Notes under the pieces: generated by a model
The model's input: only the letters and a program-made list of their open reading frames with translations
The model's database searches: none
Told to the model about the DNA's origin: nothing
Source of the DNA: Legionella steigerwaltii
GTDB taxonomy: Bacteria > Pseudomonadota > Gammaproteobacteria > Legionellales > Legionellaceae
DNA: 64,000 nucleotides
Direction: 5' to 3'
Assembly (NCBI RefSeq): GCF_001468065.1
Contig: NZ_LNYZ01000025.1
Coordinates: 37,448 to 101,447, forward strand
Shown: positions 16,294 through 26,932 of the stretch, piece after piece
How the letters are laid out: each line of letters begins with the position of its first letter
Numbering within the stretch: the stretch's first letter is position 1
Translations under genes and position numbers: made by a program

Positions 16294-19200
16294 ATGTGGA
16301 TTGTATGGATTGCGCTTTCGCGACCTTACACGTTTATTGTAATGGCTCTAATGCTCCTTATTATTGGGCCTTTGGCAATAATGCGTACCCCTACAGATAT
16401 TTTCCCTGACATCAATATCCCTGTTGTGAGTGTAGTATGGACTTTCACTGGCTTGCCTCCTGATGAAATGGGCAACCGCATTACGAGTGTGTTTGAACGC
16501 GCTGTAACTACTACAGTAAATGATATCCAACATATTGAATCGGAGTCACTGATTGGCGTCAGTGTCATCAAATTATTCTTTCAACAAGGCGTGAATGTTG
16601 ATATCGCTCTAAGCCAAGTCACCGCAATCGCACAAACCATGTTACGCAACTTACCTCCAGGGACTTTACCTCCACTGATTTTAAGCTATAAAGCATCAAC
16701 CGTTCCTGTATTACAACTTGTGCTGTCGAGTGCGACCATTCCGGAACAAAAGTTAAATGATTTGGGCAATAACTTTCTACGTACCCAACTTGCAACCGTA
16801 CAAGGAGCCGCACTTCCTTATCCTTATGGAGGTAAAATACGTCAAGTCATGATCGACTTGGATATACAAGCGATGCAAACCTATGGTGTCTCGGCACAAG
16901 ACATTAATAGTGCAATTCTTGCACAAAACTTGATTATACCCGCTGGTACACAAAAAATAGGTGAGTATGAGTATATTGTGAAATTAAATGGCAGCCCGCT
17001 TAAAGCAGTTGAATTAAATGATGTACCTGTAAAATCAACTCCTGGTCGAGTTTTGTATATTCGTGATGTTGCTCATGTGCGTGATGGGTTCGCACCCCAA
17101 ACGAACATAGTACGGGTAGATGGTAAGCGAGCGGTAATGATGTCGATACAAAAAACCGGTAATGCATCAACATTAGATATTGTTCACCGTGTTAAGGCCT
17201 TAATACCTAAAGTTAAGGATATGCTTCCTGAAGGACTTAATTTATCTTATTTTGCGGATCAATCGATTTTTGTCACTGCGGCGATTCGTGGGGTTATTGT
17301 TGAGGGAGTAATCGCTGCGGCATTAACGGGGCTTATGATTTTACTCTTTTTAGGTAGCCTGCGTAGCACTTTTATTATCACTCTATCTATTCCCTTATCC
17401 ATCATTGCTTCAATTACTATCCTTTCTGCTATAGGAGAGACAATCAACATTATGACCCTAGGTGGTCTGGCTCTTGCTGTGGGTATTTTAGTTGACGATG
17501 CTACGGTTGCGATTGAAAACATTAACTGGAATTTAGAGCAAGGCAAAGAAGTGGAGCAGGCTATTCTCGATGGTGCCAAGCAAATCGCCATACCTGCGCT
17601 CGTATCGACACTTTGTATTTGTATTGTTTTCGTACCTATGTTTTATTTGGGGGGCGTTGCGCAATATTTATTCGTTCCTTTAGCTGAGGCGGTAATTTTT
17701 GCGATGTTAATGTCTTATGTGTTATCACGTACACTTGTAGCGACTTTAGCAAAATATTGGTTGCACAAACATGAACTAATGAATGAAGAGAGAAATAAAG
17801 GTCGAATGGCTCGTTTACATGAACTGTTCGAAGAAAAATTTAGTTTATTACGTTCCCGTTATTCTGAATCATTATCATGGGTATTAGAGAATGCTCGAGT
17901 TTTTATTCCATGTTTTTTAGGTTTTGTTGGGGCTTCAATCTTATTACTCTGGCCATGGCTGGGGTCGAATTTTTTTCCTAATGTGGATGCAGGGCAAATT
18001 AAATTACATATTAGTGCTCCGACAGGGACGCGAGTAGAAGAAACGGCACGACTTGTTGATAATATTGATACAGTGATTCGGCAAGTGATACCTCCTAAGG
18101 ATTTAGGCAGTATCGTTGATAATATTGGTTTGCCTGTTAGTGGGATTAATTTATCGTACAGTAATTCTGCAACAAATGGTCCAGAAGATGCAGATATTTT
18201 AATTTCCTTGAAAGATGGGCATCGTCCAAGTCCTGGTTATGTGCACAAACTGAGATCTATTTTAAGAGAGCGTTTTCCACAAGTTACTTTTGCATTTTTA
18301 CCGGCGGACATCGTAAATCAAATTATCAATTTTGGTTTGCCGTCGCCTATTAACCTTCAGGTTATTGGCCTAAAAAAAGAAGAAAATGCTCATTATGCTA
18401 ATAAGTTGATGAGTCAGTTGAAACGGGTTCCTGGTCTTACTGATGTACGCATAAGACAAGCGAATAACTATCCTGAGTTTTTTGTTGAGGTGAATCGAAG
18501 TTTGGCAAGTGAACTTGGATTTACTCAACTCAACGTCGCTTCAGATTTATTAGTAACACTATCTGGTAGTTTCCAAACGACACCCACATTTTGGTTGGAC
18601 CCTAAAAATGGAGTTTCTTATCCTATCGTTACACAGGCGCCACAATATGTGATGACTTCCTTAAATGACTTGCTTAATATTCCAAGTGGAAGTTTAACAG
18701 TCCCTAGTCAATTGCAAATTTTAGGTTCTTATGCAAAATTGAAACGCACTTGGACCTCAGTTGTTGAATCACATTATAATGTTCAGCCAGTAATTGATAT
18801 TTTTGCTTCGATACAAGATAGGGATTTAGGATCAGTGTCCAAAGACATCAAGCAAATTATCCATGATACTAAAAAAGATTTGCCTAAAGGGTCGTCTGTA
18901 GCAATTCGTGGACAGATTGATACTAAGGAACATGCATTCAATGGGTTATATTGGGGGCTTGCTTTCTCAATTTTATTGGTTTATTTGTTGATTGTTATTA
19001 ATTTTCAATCGTGGACAGATCCTTTTATTATTATAACCGCATTACCTGCTGCTCTTGCTGGTATTGCCTGGATGTTATTTATTACCCATACCGCATTAAG
19101 TGTACCTGCTTTAACAGGAGCTATTATGTGCATGGGAGTCGCAACGGCCAATAGTATCCTTATTATTAGCTTTGCTCGAGATCATCTCGCAACTGAAAAT

Positions 19201-19458
19201 GATCCAATGAGCGCAGCTCTTGAAGCAGGGAAGACACGTTTACGACCTGTAATGATGACTGCGTTAGCTATGATAATTGGTATGTTTCCTATGGCGCTGG
19301 GTTTAGGAGACGGGGGGGAGCAAAATGCTCCATTAGGGCGGGCAGTAATTGGTGGGTTATCTTTTGCAACGATAGCTACACTCTTTTTTGTCCCAGCTGT
19401 TTTTTACGTAATTCATCAACGCAAATTGAAGAAAAAGCAAGGGAAGGAACATGCATAA
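16294..19458 (+). CDS. RND-family efflux permease
   Basis: This 1054-aa inner-membrane proton antiporter is the pump subunit of a tripartite exporter. It has the RND layout: an N-terminal helix, a large periplasmic loop, a six-helix block, a second periplasmic loop and a second block. The TM4 proton-relay aspartates are visible in GILVDDATVAIEN (Asp401, Asp402). The N-terminus (FPDINIPVVSVVWTFTGLPPDEM) and lack of heavy-metal signatures point to the HAE/multidrug side of the family, but the substrate is unknown. The operon order is permease, fusion protein, outer-membrane factor, the reverse of the common MFP-first order. It overlaps the next gene by 8 bp. Confidence 0.93.
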   Translation: MWIVWIALSRPYTFIVMALMLLIIGPLAIMRTPTDIFPDINIPVVSVVWTFTGLPPDEMGNRITSVFERAVTTTVNDIQHIESESLIGVSVIKLFFQQGVNVDIALSQVTAIAQTMLRNLPPGTLPPLILSYKASTVPVLQLVLSSATIPEQKLNDLGNNFLRTQLATVQGAALPYPYGGKIRQVMIDLDIQAMQTYGVSAQDINSAILAQNLIIPAGTQKIGEYEYIVKLNGSPLKAVELNDVPVKSTPGRVLYIRDVAHVRDGFAPQTNIVRVDGKRAVMMSIQKTGNASTLDIVHRVKALIPKVKDMLPEGLNLSYFADQSIFVTAAIRGVIVEGVIAAALTGLMILLFLGSLRSTFIITLSIPLSIIASITILSAIGETINIMTLGGLALAVGILVDDATVAIENINWNLEQGKEVEQAILDGAKQIAIPALVSTLCICIVFVPMFYLGGVAQYLFVPLAEAVIFAMLMSYVLSRTLVATLAKYWLHKHELMNEERNKGRMARLHELFEEKFSLLRSRYSESLSWVLENARVFIPCFLGFVGASILLLWPWLGSNFFPNVDAGQIKLHISAPTGTRVEETARLVDNIDTVIRQVIPPKDLGSIVDNIGLPVSGINLSYSNSATNGPEDADILISLKDGHRPSPGYVHKLRSILRERFPQVTFAFLPADIVNQIINFGLPSPINLQVIGLKKEENAHYANKLMSQLKRVPGLTDVRIRQANNYPEFFVEVNRSLASELGFTQLNVASDLLVTLSGSFQTTPTFWLDPKNGVSYPIVTQAPQYVMTSLNDLLNIPSGSLTVPSQLQILGSYAKLKRTWTSVVESHYNVQPVIDIFASIQDRDLGSVSKDIKQIIHDTKKDLPKGSSVAIRGQIDTKEHAFNGLYWGLAFSILLVYLLIVINFQSWTDPFIIITALPAALAGIAWMLFITHTALSVPALTGAIMCMGVATANSILIISFARDHLATENDPMSAALEAGKTRLRPVMMTALAMIIGMFPMALGLGDGGEQNAPLGRAVIGGLSFATIATLFFVPAVFYVIHQRKLKKKQGKEHA

Positions 19459-20596
19459 AACGATTCGGTCGTATGTACAGAACCACCGACATAAACGACG
19501 TCTTATTGCGATTGCTGTTTTTTTATTCATTCTTCTGGTGATGATTTTGATGCGTGTTTATGCAGCGATAAGCTTACGTAATCAGACTCTTGCAGATGCT
19601 GTCCCTATAGTGAGAGTGATGGAGGCACAGCAAAAGAAGGGCGTCGATAAAATTATTTTACCTGGTAACGTTCAAGCCTGGCATGAGTCCCCCATTTTTG
19701 CACGTACTAATGGTTATGTAAAAAAATGGTATGTAGATATTGGTAGCCACGTTAAAAAAGGTGATTTACTTGCTGTTATCGAAACCCCTGAGCTTGATGC
19801 ACAGGAGCGTCAAGCAGCAGCAGATTTAAGGACAGCAATCGCGAATAATCAATTGGCGCAGATTACTGCAAAACGCTGGCTGAATTTAGTAAAAACAGAA
19901 TCTGTATCGCAACAGGAAACGGACGAAAAGGTAAGTACAGCTGCTGCTCTTGAGGCGGCAATGATTGCGGCTAAGGCTAATCTGCAACACTTGCAAGAGT
20001 TAGTAGGGTTTAACCGTATTATAGCTCCCTTTGATGGGGTAATTACTGCTCGTGCTACAGATATTGGTGATTTAATTAATGAGGGAAGCAGCACAACAGC
20101 AAAACCTTTATTCCGTATTGCGCAAGTCAGTCCCTTACGAATTTATGTCAAAATTCCTCAATTTTATTCTTCGCGTATTAAACCTAATATGACCGTACAA
20201 CTCCATTTCGCTGAACACCCTAAGCAAGTATTCCCTGCCAAGCTATTTGATACGGCGCATGCCATTGATCCTAACACGCGTACTTTGCTGGCTCAGTTTA
20301 CTACCCCAAACAAAAATGAGGAGTTGTTACCTGGTGGTTACACTGAAGTCTGGTTTACACTACCTATTCCACCTAAAACGGTCATTTTACCTGTTAATAC
20401 GTTGCTTTTTCGGGCTCAAGGGTTACAGGTAGCTGCTTTGGATAAAGACAATAAGATTGTCTTGAAGTCGATTACACTTCGACGTGATTTTGGCTCAACA
20501 GTTGAAATTGCCACAGGGGTATTACCAGGCGATCGAATCGTGATTAATCCTCCTGATGCCATTATGAATGGGGAAACTGTGCGGGTTGTTTCATGA
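19451..20596 (+). CDS. RND periplasmic membrane-fusion protein
   Basis: This 381-aa adaptor joins the RND pump to the outer-membrane channel. One N-terminal membrane helix (about 17-38) is followed by lipoyl half-motifs (GYVKKWYVDIGSHVKKGDLLAVIETPELD and FNRIIAPFDGVITARATDIGDLI) around an alpha-helical hairpin, then beta-barrel and membrane-proximal domains. The ATG follows GGAAGGAAC within the end of the permease gene, and its stop overlaps the outer-membrane factor by 4 bp. All three proteins should therefore be made together. Confidence 0.93.
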   Translation: MHKTIRSYVQNHRHKRRLIAIAVFLFILLVMILMRVYAAISLRNQTLADAVPIVRVMEAQQKKGVDKIILPGNVQAWHESPIFARTNGYVKKWYVDIGSHVKKGDLLAVIETPELDAQERQAAADLRTAIANNQLAQITAKRWLNLVKTESVSQQETDEKVSTAAALEAAMIAAKANLQHLQELVGFNRIIAPFDGVITARATDIGDLINEGSSTTAKPLFRIAQVSPLRIYVKIPQFYSSRIKPNMTVQLHFAEHPKQVFPAKLFDTAHAIDPNTRTLLAQFTTPNKNEELLPGGYTEVWFTLPIPPKTVILPVNTLLFRAQGLQVAALDKDNKIVLKSITLRRDFGSTVEIATGVLPGDRIVINPPDAIMNGETVRVVS

Positions 20597-22044
20597 AAAA
20601 GTTGATCTGTGCCGGAGTACTTGTTTTTACATTGGTGGGTTGTTCTTTGGCGCCACAGTATCATCGTCCTGCCATGCCAATCCCTGAGCATTTCAAGGAA
20701 CCAGGAAAATGGGTGGAAATTAAATCAACGCCACGAATTGTTGTTCCTGATGCCTGGTGGTTGGCTTTTCACGATCCCGTGCTAAATGATTTGGAACAAC
20801 AGCTTAGTGTTGCAAACCAAGATGTGAGATTAGCTTATGCTCATTTTCAGGAAGCAATTTCATTGGTACAAGTTGCCCGCTCCTATTTTTTCCCCACACT
20901 TCAAGGATTATTCAATGCAGATAGACAACAAAACTCGCGAACTGTTGCAAATCCTCCCACGACTGCGGTGTATAACCAATTTTTATTAGGTGGTTTTCTT
21001 ACTTATGAGCTTGATGCTTGGGGCAGTATCCGCAACTCGGTCATTACCAGTGAAAGTAATGCCAAGGCAAGTGCTGCGGATATGGCTTCGATTCGCTTGA
21101 GTGCGCAAGCTGCACTTGCAGATAATTATTTTGCCTTAAGGGGAAGTGATGAGGCGCAACGAATCTTAGACACAACCGTTATTGCTTATCAAAAAGCCCT
21201 TTATTTAACAAAACAGCGTTACCAAGGCGGCGCGGCGCCTATATCTGATGTAGACGAAGCCGAAACTCAGCTTGAGAATGCAAAAACGATGGCGGCTGAC
21301 ATGCGATTACAACGAGCCCAGCTTGAACATGCGATTGCCGTATTAGTTGGTGAAATACCAAGTAATTTTTCCTTGGCTCCTGCAAAATCACCTAAGGTTT
21401 TTTTGGCAATAGCCCCTAATCTACCTTCAACTCTTTTAGATAGAAGACCTGATATCGTTGCTGCCGAATCTCGGGTTATGGCTGCAAATGCAAATATTGG
21501 TGTAGCGCGCGCTGCTTTTTTCCCCGTGATTGATTTAACTGGAAGTGGTGGTTTTCAAAGCAGGAGCTTAGCGAACCTCATTTCCAAACCCAGTCTTTTT
21601 TGGTCGCTCGGACCTTTGAGTTTATTATCCTTAACTCAACCCGTAGCAGAAGTAACTATTTTTGATGGTGGTCGATTGCGAGGCCTGTTAAATCAGGCCA
21701 AAGCTCAGTATTTTGAAACCGTAGCTACTTATCGACAAACCGTATTAACTGCATTTCAGGAAGTGGAAGATAATTTGGTTGCCATTCGACAGCTTGATAA
21801 GGAGTATCAGAGCCAACAGGCTGCGGCTCGCGCAGCAAAACGAGCTTGGGAGCAAGAACTGTATCGATATAAAGGAGGCCTCGTTACTTTTCTGCAGGTC
21901 GTGGTTGTTGAAAATACTGCATTACAATCCGAACTTTCATTAGTAAATATCCGCACTCGTCGTCAAATTGCCAGCATTCAGTTAATTAAGGCTTTAGGCG
22001 GGAGCTGGTCTTTAGATAGTAAGCAGTCACCCTCTATTCATTGA
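20593..22044 (+). CDS. NodT-family outer-membrane efflux lipoprotein
   Basis: This 483-aa TolC-like channel completes the tripartite pump. A lipoprotein signal ends LVGCSLAPQYHRP (Cys16), which is typical of NodT/OprM proteins. Two duplicated OEP repeats follow, each with the long helices and the LLDRRPDIVAAESRVMAANANIGVARAAFFP signature. The start ATG overlaps the fusion protein stop. A hairpin 30 bases after the stop probably terminates the operon. Confidence 0.93.
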   Translation: MKKLICAGVLVFTLVGCSLAPQYHRPAMPIPEHFKEPGKWVEIKSTPRIVVPDAWWLAFHDPVLNDLEQQLSVANQDVRLAYAHFQEAISLVQVARSYFFPTLQGLFNADRQQNSRTVANPPTTAVYNQFLLGGFLTYELDAWGSIRNSVITSESNAKASAADMASIRLSAQAALADNYFALRGSDEAQRILDTTVIAYQKALYLTKQRYQGGAAPISDVDEAETQLENAKTMAADMRLQRAQLEHAIAVLVGEIPSNFSLAPAKSPKVFLAIAPNLPSTLLDRRPDIVAAESRVMAANANIGVARAAFFPVIDLTGSGGFQSRSLANLISKPSLFWSLGPLSLLSLTQPVAEVTIFDGGRLRGLLNQAKAQYFETVATYRQTVLTAFQEVEDNLVAIRQLDKEYQSQQAAARAAKRAWEQELYRYKGGLVTFLQVVVVENTALQSELSLVNIRTRRQIASIQLIKALGGSWSLDSKQSPSIH

Positions 22045-22075
22045 ACGGTTACTTTAGATGTGAGGAAAAATGGAA

Positions 22076-22120
22076 AAAGGCAAGTAACAATCCAGGATTA
22101 TCTGAGAGTCGCTTGCCTTT
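22076..22120. terminator. Hairpin between convergent genes
   Basis: AAAGGCAAG (22076-22084) pairs with CTTGCCTTT (22112-22120) across a 27-base loop. It lies between the OMF operon and a convergent small gene, and A-rich and T-rich flanks suit weak termination in both directions. Confidence 0.45.
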
Positions 22121-22131
22121 AACTGATTGTA

Positions 22132-22521
22132 TTAATCAAGATTAATGGTATAAGAGTAGCTACCCATGCCATCATACACAGTATCAATATAACGAATTCC
22201 GTTGCAAGAAGCGCTAACTGTTGGATGATTCATTAATGGGCCATCTTTAATATCAAGAACACACCAATTCTCTGAGTCATAAGCTACGGTAACATGTGCA
22301 TAACCGCTGCGGCATTGGAATGAGTCTAAGATTTCAAAACTACGTGGGCCAATGATGTGGAGAAGCACATCCGCATCGTTAAATCCGCTCACTACATAGA
22401 TACCAGGGTGAGAGGTATCACTTAAACGGAAATAATCTTTATAACCGCACCAAGATTTATTATCTGCATGAGCATTCATCATCATCAAGCTGGTTGTTGC
22501 CAGAATCATCCATTTTTTCAT
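22132..22521 (-). CDS. Small secreted protein of unknown function
   Basis: I do not recognise this 129-aa protein. It starts with a clear signal peptide (MKKWMILATTSLMMMNAHADN), with cleavage probably after AHA. The mature part has four cysteines (near 25, 69, 87 and 105), suggesting periplasmic disulphides, and alternates short hydrophobic and polar stretches like a small beta-rich domain. It has its own position between two efflux operons, convergent with the first. A link to efflux is not supported by the sequence. Confidence 0.7.
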   Translation of the reverse strand: MKKWMILATTSLMMMNAHADNKSWCGYKDYFRLSDTSHPGIYVVSGFNDADVLLHIIGPRSFEILDSFQCRSGYAHVTVAYDSENWCVLDIKDGPLMNHPTVSASCNGIRYIDTVYDGMGSYSYTINLD

Positions 22522-22591
22522 TTTCAGAACACCTTTTATTATTATTATTAAAATCCGATGCGATTATAGGGAACTATTGAGTATAAAACAA

Positions 22592-24127
22592 TCACTCTGC
22601 TGCAATACCTTCAGAGGAGCGGGCATAGGTTGGTTTGGCAAGCCAAATCATTACAAGTAAAATCATAAATATCCAAGCAGAAAGTCTGAAAATATCGTTC
22701 GTAGCGAGCATAAATGACTGGTTAATTATGGTTGTGTAGATAACACCAAAACTCTTTAGCCCCGAAATTCCTAATGAATGCAGTTGATTTATTGTTTTTT
22801 GAACTAAAGGATTGTATACCGTGATTTGTTCTACAAGATGGCTTTGATGTAATGCCTCCCTGTGATTCCATAAAGTAACACTGATTGAAGTTCCGAAACT
22901 ACTTCCCAAAATTCGAAAAAAGTTGCCAAGGCCTAAAGCACTAGCTAACCGTTCAGGGGGTAAATCTGCCAACATTAGGGCGATTAATGGGGTAAAGAAA
23001 AAAGCAAGGGCAATTCCCTGGATAAATCGGGGTTTAATCAGCTGGATAAAACCTACCTCAGTGTAAAAGGTAGATTGCCATAAGCACGTAATGATAAAGA
23101 TAATAAACCCCAAACTAATAATCAGGCGTAAATCAAACTTTCCCATATAGTTGCCTACAATTGGGGTTAAAAAAAAGGGTAAAACTCCAACGGGTGCAAC
23201 TGCAAGCCCTGCCCAGGTCGGGGTGTATCCCATTTGGGTTTGCAACCATAATGGAAAAATAACTACAGTTGCGAAATAGACCATAAAACCCAAAGTCAGG
23301 CCAGTCGTTCCAACAAGAAAGTTACGATTCGTGAATAAATATAAATCAATAAGCGGGTGTTTTTGTGTCAAAAGCCATATGATTAAAAAACTCAGAGTGA
23401 CTGTTGAGATGATCGCCAAAGTGAGAATAAATTCTGAGTTAAACCAATCAAGATCATTTCCTTTATCTAATAAAACCTGCAAACAACCAACCCCAATCGA
23501 TAATAAAGCCAAACTAATCAAATCAATAGGTAATTTAGTAATGGGTGTTTCTCGTCCACTCAGGGTGATCATGGTGAAGATTACAGAAAAAATTCCAACA
23601 GGGACGTTAATATAAAAAATCCAGGGCCAGGTATAATTGTCAGTAATAACACCACCCATAATAGGGCCAAATATTGGGCCTACAACAGCAGTCATTGCCC
23701 AAATTCCCGTGGCCAATCCTCTTTTTTCGGGCGGATAATTAGCAAGGAGAATACTTTGTGATAATGGAATCATAGGACCTGAAACAGCTCCCTGAATCAC
23801 GCGAAAAAAAACCAGCATTCCCAGATTTGCGGATAATCCACACATCACTGAAGCGATCGTAAATAAAGTGGTAGAAAAAAGAAATAAACGCACTTCGCCA
23901 AAACGTTTAGCAAGCCATCCTGTCAGAGGAAGCATAATGGCTTGACTTACAGCAAAAGAGGTAATAACCCAAGTTCCATCATCAGGACTCACGCCCAAAT
24001 CGCCTGCAATAGTGGGAATTGCCACATTAGCAATAGAGATATCAAGGACATTCATAAAAATGGCCAATGATAAGGAAATGGTCATTAGAGCTAATCTACT
24101 GCCTGTTAGTGGAGGGCGCTCGCTCAT
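22592..24127 (-). CDS. DHA2-family (EmrB-like) drug:proton antiporter
   Basis: This 511-aa inner-membrane protein of the major facilitator superfamily has about 14 helices. The antiporter motif C is visible as GPIFGPIMGG in helix 5, the N-terminal LDISIANVAIPTIAGDL is the usual EmrB signature, and GWLAKRFGEVR is motif A. It is the last gene of an OMF-EmrA-EmrB operon on the minus strand, overlapping emrA by one base (TAATG). In E. coli the related pump exports hydrophobic uncouplers; the substrate here is unknown. Confidence 0.93.
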   Translation of the reverse strand: MSERPPLTGSRLALMTISLSLAIFMNVLDISIANVAIPTIAGDLGVSPDDGTWVITSFAVSQAIMLPLTGWLAKRFGEVRLFLFSTTLFTIASVMCGLSANLGMLVFFRVIQGAVSGPMIPLSQSILLANYPPEKRGLATGIWAMTAVVGPIFGPIMGGVITDNYTWPWIFYINVPVGIFSVIFTMITLSGRETPITKLPIDLISLALLSIGVGCLQVLLDKGNDLDWFNSEFILTLAIISTVTLSFLIIWLLTQKHPLIDLYLFTNRNFLVGTTGLTLGFMVYFATVVIFPLWLQTQMGYTPTWAGLAVAPVGVLPFFLTPIVGNYMGKFDLRLIISLGFIIFIITCLWQSTFYTEVGFIQLIKPRFIQGIALAFFFTPLIALMLADLPPERLASALGLGNFFRILGSSFGTSISVTLWNHREALHQSHLVEQITVYNPLVQKTINQLHSLGISGLKSFGVIYTTIINQSFMLATNDIFRLSAWIFMILLVMIWLAKPTYARSSEGIAAE

Positions 24128-25350
24128 TATGATTGTTTCCTTGGCAGGAACATATCAGGTGAATTTGCATGTAAAATTTCATTAATAATCGATTTTACTT
24201 CAGCAAGCTGTTTGTTATAAACGGTTGTTTGGAATTTAACTTTAGGCTCTGTCATTTGAGCCAAACGATTTCCTTTTAAATTATGAATATCAATGGTCAC
24301 ACGCATGGATAGGCCGAGTTGTAATGGAACTTTTTTCAAATCATCTGGATCCAAACTAATACGCACAGGAAGTCTTTGTACGATTTTAATCCAGTTTCCT
24401 GTAGCATTTTGTGGAGGAAGTAAGGCGAAGGCTGAGCCTGTTCCCGCATTTAAACCTACAACTTTACCATGATAAGTCATTCCAGGATAAGCATCAGCGT
24501 ATAGCGTAACGGGTTGGCCAATGCGTATGTCATTTAGTTCAGATTCTTTGTAATTTGCCTCGACCCAAGTATCTTCAAGTGGAATAATCGCCAGCATGGC
24601 GGAATTCATAGAGACTTGTTGTCCAGGTTGTACAGTACGTTTCGCTACAAAGCCTGTGACAGGTGCAACAATTGTTGTCCTTTGAAAATTCAAATAAGCC
24701 GTTTTTAAATTTGCTTTGGCCGTTTCGACCAGCGGGTGAGTATAAAGATGAGAATTTTCAACTAACGCTAGTGCCGCATCAAGTTGATGTGAGGAAAGAT
24801 CGTAAGTTGCCTGAGCTGCCTCCACTGCTGTTTTGTAATGTTGCATCTCTTCGCGGGATACCGCTCGATTCCCAACCAGCCCTTCTCGACGTTTTAAATC
24901 CAGTTGTGCTTTAACCAGATTTGCTTTATTTATAATCACATTTTGTTGTGCCACTGCGGCATTTTCAAAATATTGGCGCACTTGACGTACAGTTTGTGCC
25001 AAATCCGCTCGGGCTCGTTGCAGCGCCACTGCATAATCAGTAGGATCCAATTTAATGATGGTATGGCCTTCAGCCACTAGTTGGGTTTCATCGGTCTTAA
25101 TTTTAACAACTGTGCCAGGGATTTGTGGCATAAGTTGAACCATATTCCCATTCACATAGGCATTCTCGGTGGAGAGCTTAAATCGTCCCCAAATAAGCCA
25201 ATAGAAAAACCATAATAGGGCAATAAGTAGAAAAAAACCGCCAAGAATGAACATTGCGACTTTACGTTTATGCAAAGTTTCAGGTGATGCACCACCATTT
25301 TCTTTAGATTTTTCTTCAGACTTCACTTCAGATTCATTTTTTTCTGTCAT
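24127..25350 (-). CDS. EmrA-like HlyD-family adaptor
   Basis: This 407-aa periplasmic adaptor pairs with the MFS pump. It has a charged N-terminal tail, one membrane helix (about 32-53), the lipoyl motif GTVVKIKTDETQLVAEGHTIIKLDPTDY, a long coiled-coil hairpin and the second half TTIVAPVTGFVAKRTVQPGQQV. The C-terminal barrel contains ANYKESELNDIRIGQPV, common in EmrA proteins. It sits three bases after the outer-membrane gene and touches emrB, so all three are co-translated. Confidence 0.93.
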   Translation of the reverse strand: MTEKNESEVKSEEKSKENGGASPETLHKRKVAMFILGGFFLLIALLWFFYWLIWGRFKLSTENAYVNGNMVQLMPQIPGTVVKIKTDETQLVAEGHTIIKLDPTDYAVALQRARADLAQTVRQVRQYFENAAVAQQNVIINKANLVKAQLDLKRREGLVGNRAVSREEMQHYKTAVEAAQATYDLSSHQLDAALALVENSHLYTHPLVETAKANLKTAYLNFQRTTIVAPVTGFVAKRTVQPGQQVSMNSAMLAIIPLEDTWVEANYKESELNDIRIGQPVTLYADAYPGMTYHGKVVGLNAGTGSAFALLPPQNATGNWIKIVQRLPVRISLDPDDLKKVPLQLGLSMRVTIDIHNLKGNRLAQMTEPKVKFQTTVYNKQLAEVKSIINEILHANSPDMFLPRKQS

Positions 25351-25353
25351 AGT

Positions 25354-26760
25354 TTATAGCTCTCCACCTAAGGCTGCTAATAAGACTACAAAAGCTTGTT
25401 TTTGACGGGTTTGTAAATTGTACAAAGCAGCTTTTTGTTGGATTAATAACTGTTTTATTTCAATCAGTTGGGTGTAATCGATAATTCCTTGAGTATAACG
25501 TGCTTGGAATAATTTGTAATTGGATTCGGTGCTATTTAATGCTTGGTTTTGTGCGGTAATTTGAGTATTAAGCGTTTTTAAGGCAGATAGCTGATCACTT
25601 ACTTGTTGTAATGAGTTTAAAATAGTTTGATTATATTGGTTCACTGAAAGTTCGTATTGTGCGTAATTTACTCCTAGGTTTGCTCTACGCGCACCAGCAT
25701 CAAAAATTGGTAAATCAAACGCCGCTGAGGCGTTATCGTTTTGGAGCCATATATTAAAAGCCTTAGAGAAGTACAAACTTTGCAAACTTAATAAACCTTT
25801 TAGGTTAATATTCGGGAAAAATGCTGTTTTAGCAACATTCACTTGATGTGCGGCAGCTTCTGTTAAGGCACGAGCTGATGCTATATCAGGTCTTTGTGCC
25901 AGTATATTCGCAGGGATTACTGCAGGTAGCAGAAGTTGTTTTTTGTTATAAACAAAAGTTGCTGTATCAATTTGTGTATTCAAGGGGTTTTTTCCCATTA
26001 ACACCGCTAATTGATGCCGTGATTGCATTTCAGCTCGCTTGTAATCTTCTATGGATAATATAGCTGCTTGGGCATTGGCTAATGCTGTTTTTACCGGAAT
26101 ATTGGATTCGATGCCTTGCTGTTCTCGGCCCACGATGATATCAGCAAGTTGTTTTAGTAAGTGTGCATTTTCTTTGGCCAAACGTTGTTGGATTATATTA
26201 TTTTGAATATCGAAATAAGTTGTAGCAACCGCAGTACTCAAAACGAGTTGTGTTTCTGCCAGGTCCATCTGGGCAGCAAAGGTTTCACTCACTTTGCTTG
26301 CTAAGTTTTCTCTATTTTTGCCCCAAAAATCCAGCTCATAATTAAATTTTAAACCAATATCTGCAATCTTCGCTTGATCGACTTTGATTGAGTTGAATGG
26401 GGGAGGGACTGTGCCATGTATTGGAAAGTATGCTTTTTCCAAATAACCACTGGAGTCTATAAAGGGCCAAAGTGATGAATAGGCAATTTTTGCAAGTTGT
26501 TGAGCGCGCTTAATCCGTGCTTTGGCGCTATGCATATCCGGTGCATCTACAAGAGCTACAGAAATAAGTTGACTTAATTGCGGATCGTTAAACCGTTTAA
26601 GATGATGTGCGGCGTTGCTCGTTTTAGGAAGTTTATAAATGTGTTTTACCGCTAAATTAGTAGCATTAGCTGGTTCTGTTTCTGTGTGGATTTGACCAAA
26701 AAGGGAGCATCCTGTTAATGTTAACATGACCAAAGCACAAGTTATAAAGAGTCTGTGCAA
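25354..26760 (-). CDS. Outer-membrane efflux lipoprotein of the Emr operon
   Basis: This TolC/NodT-type channel is 468 aa from a TTG start at 26760. I chose TTG because AGAAGGGA lies nine bases upstream and the result is a textbook lipoprotein signal ending LTLTGC; upstream in-frame ATG codons have no ribosome-binding site. It has both OEP repeats, including the IPANILAQRPDIASARALTEAAAHQVNVAKTAFFP signature. It leads the operon with the EmrA and EmrB homologues. The divergent side carries an entericidin-like gene. Confidence 0.88.
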   Translation of the reverse strand: MHRLFITCALVMLTLTGCSLFGQIHTETEPANATNLAVKHIYKLPKTSNAAHHLKRFNDPQLSQLISVALVDAPDMHSAKARIKRAQQLAKIAYSSLWPFIDSSGYLEKAYFPIHGTVPPPFNSIKVDQAKIADIGLKFNYELDFWGKNRENLASKVSETFAAQMDLAETQLVLSTAVATTYFDIQNNIIQQRLAKENAHLLKQLADIIVGREQQGIESNIPVKTALANAQAAILSIEDYKRAEMQSRHQLAVLMGKNPLNTQIDTATFVYNKKQLLLPAVIPANILAQRPDIASARALTEAAAHQVNVAKTAFFPNINLKGLLSLQSLYFSKAFNIWLQNDNASAAFDLPIFDAGARRANLGVNYAQYELSVNQYNQTILNSLQQVSDQLSALKTLNTQITAQNQALNSTESNYKLFQARYTQGIIDYTQLIEIKQLLIQQKAALYNLQTRQKQAFVVLLAALGGEL

Positions 26761-26932
26761 AATATATATCCCTTCTGTATGCATGGAACTAAGTACTGTA
26801 TCAATATTTTTGAGAAAATACATTAAGGATCGTTTTAGTTAAAAATTCATGTATTAGTTTCTAACTTTATGAAAATATGGTCTAGAATAATTTCATGAAG
26901 GATAATTTAAAAAAATAAAAAAGGGGAAAAAA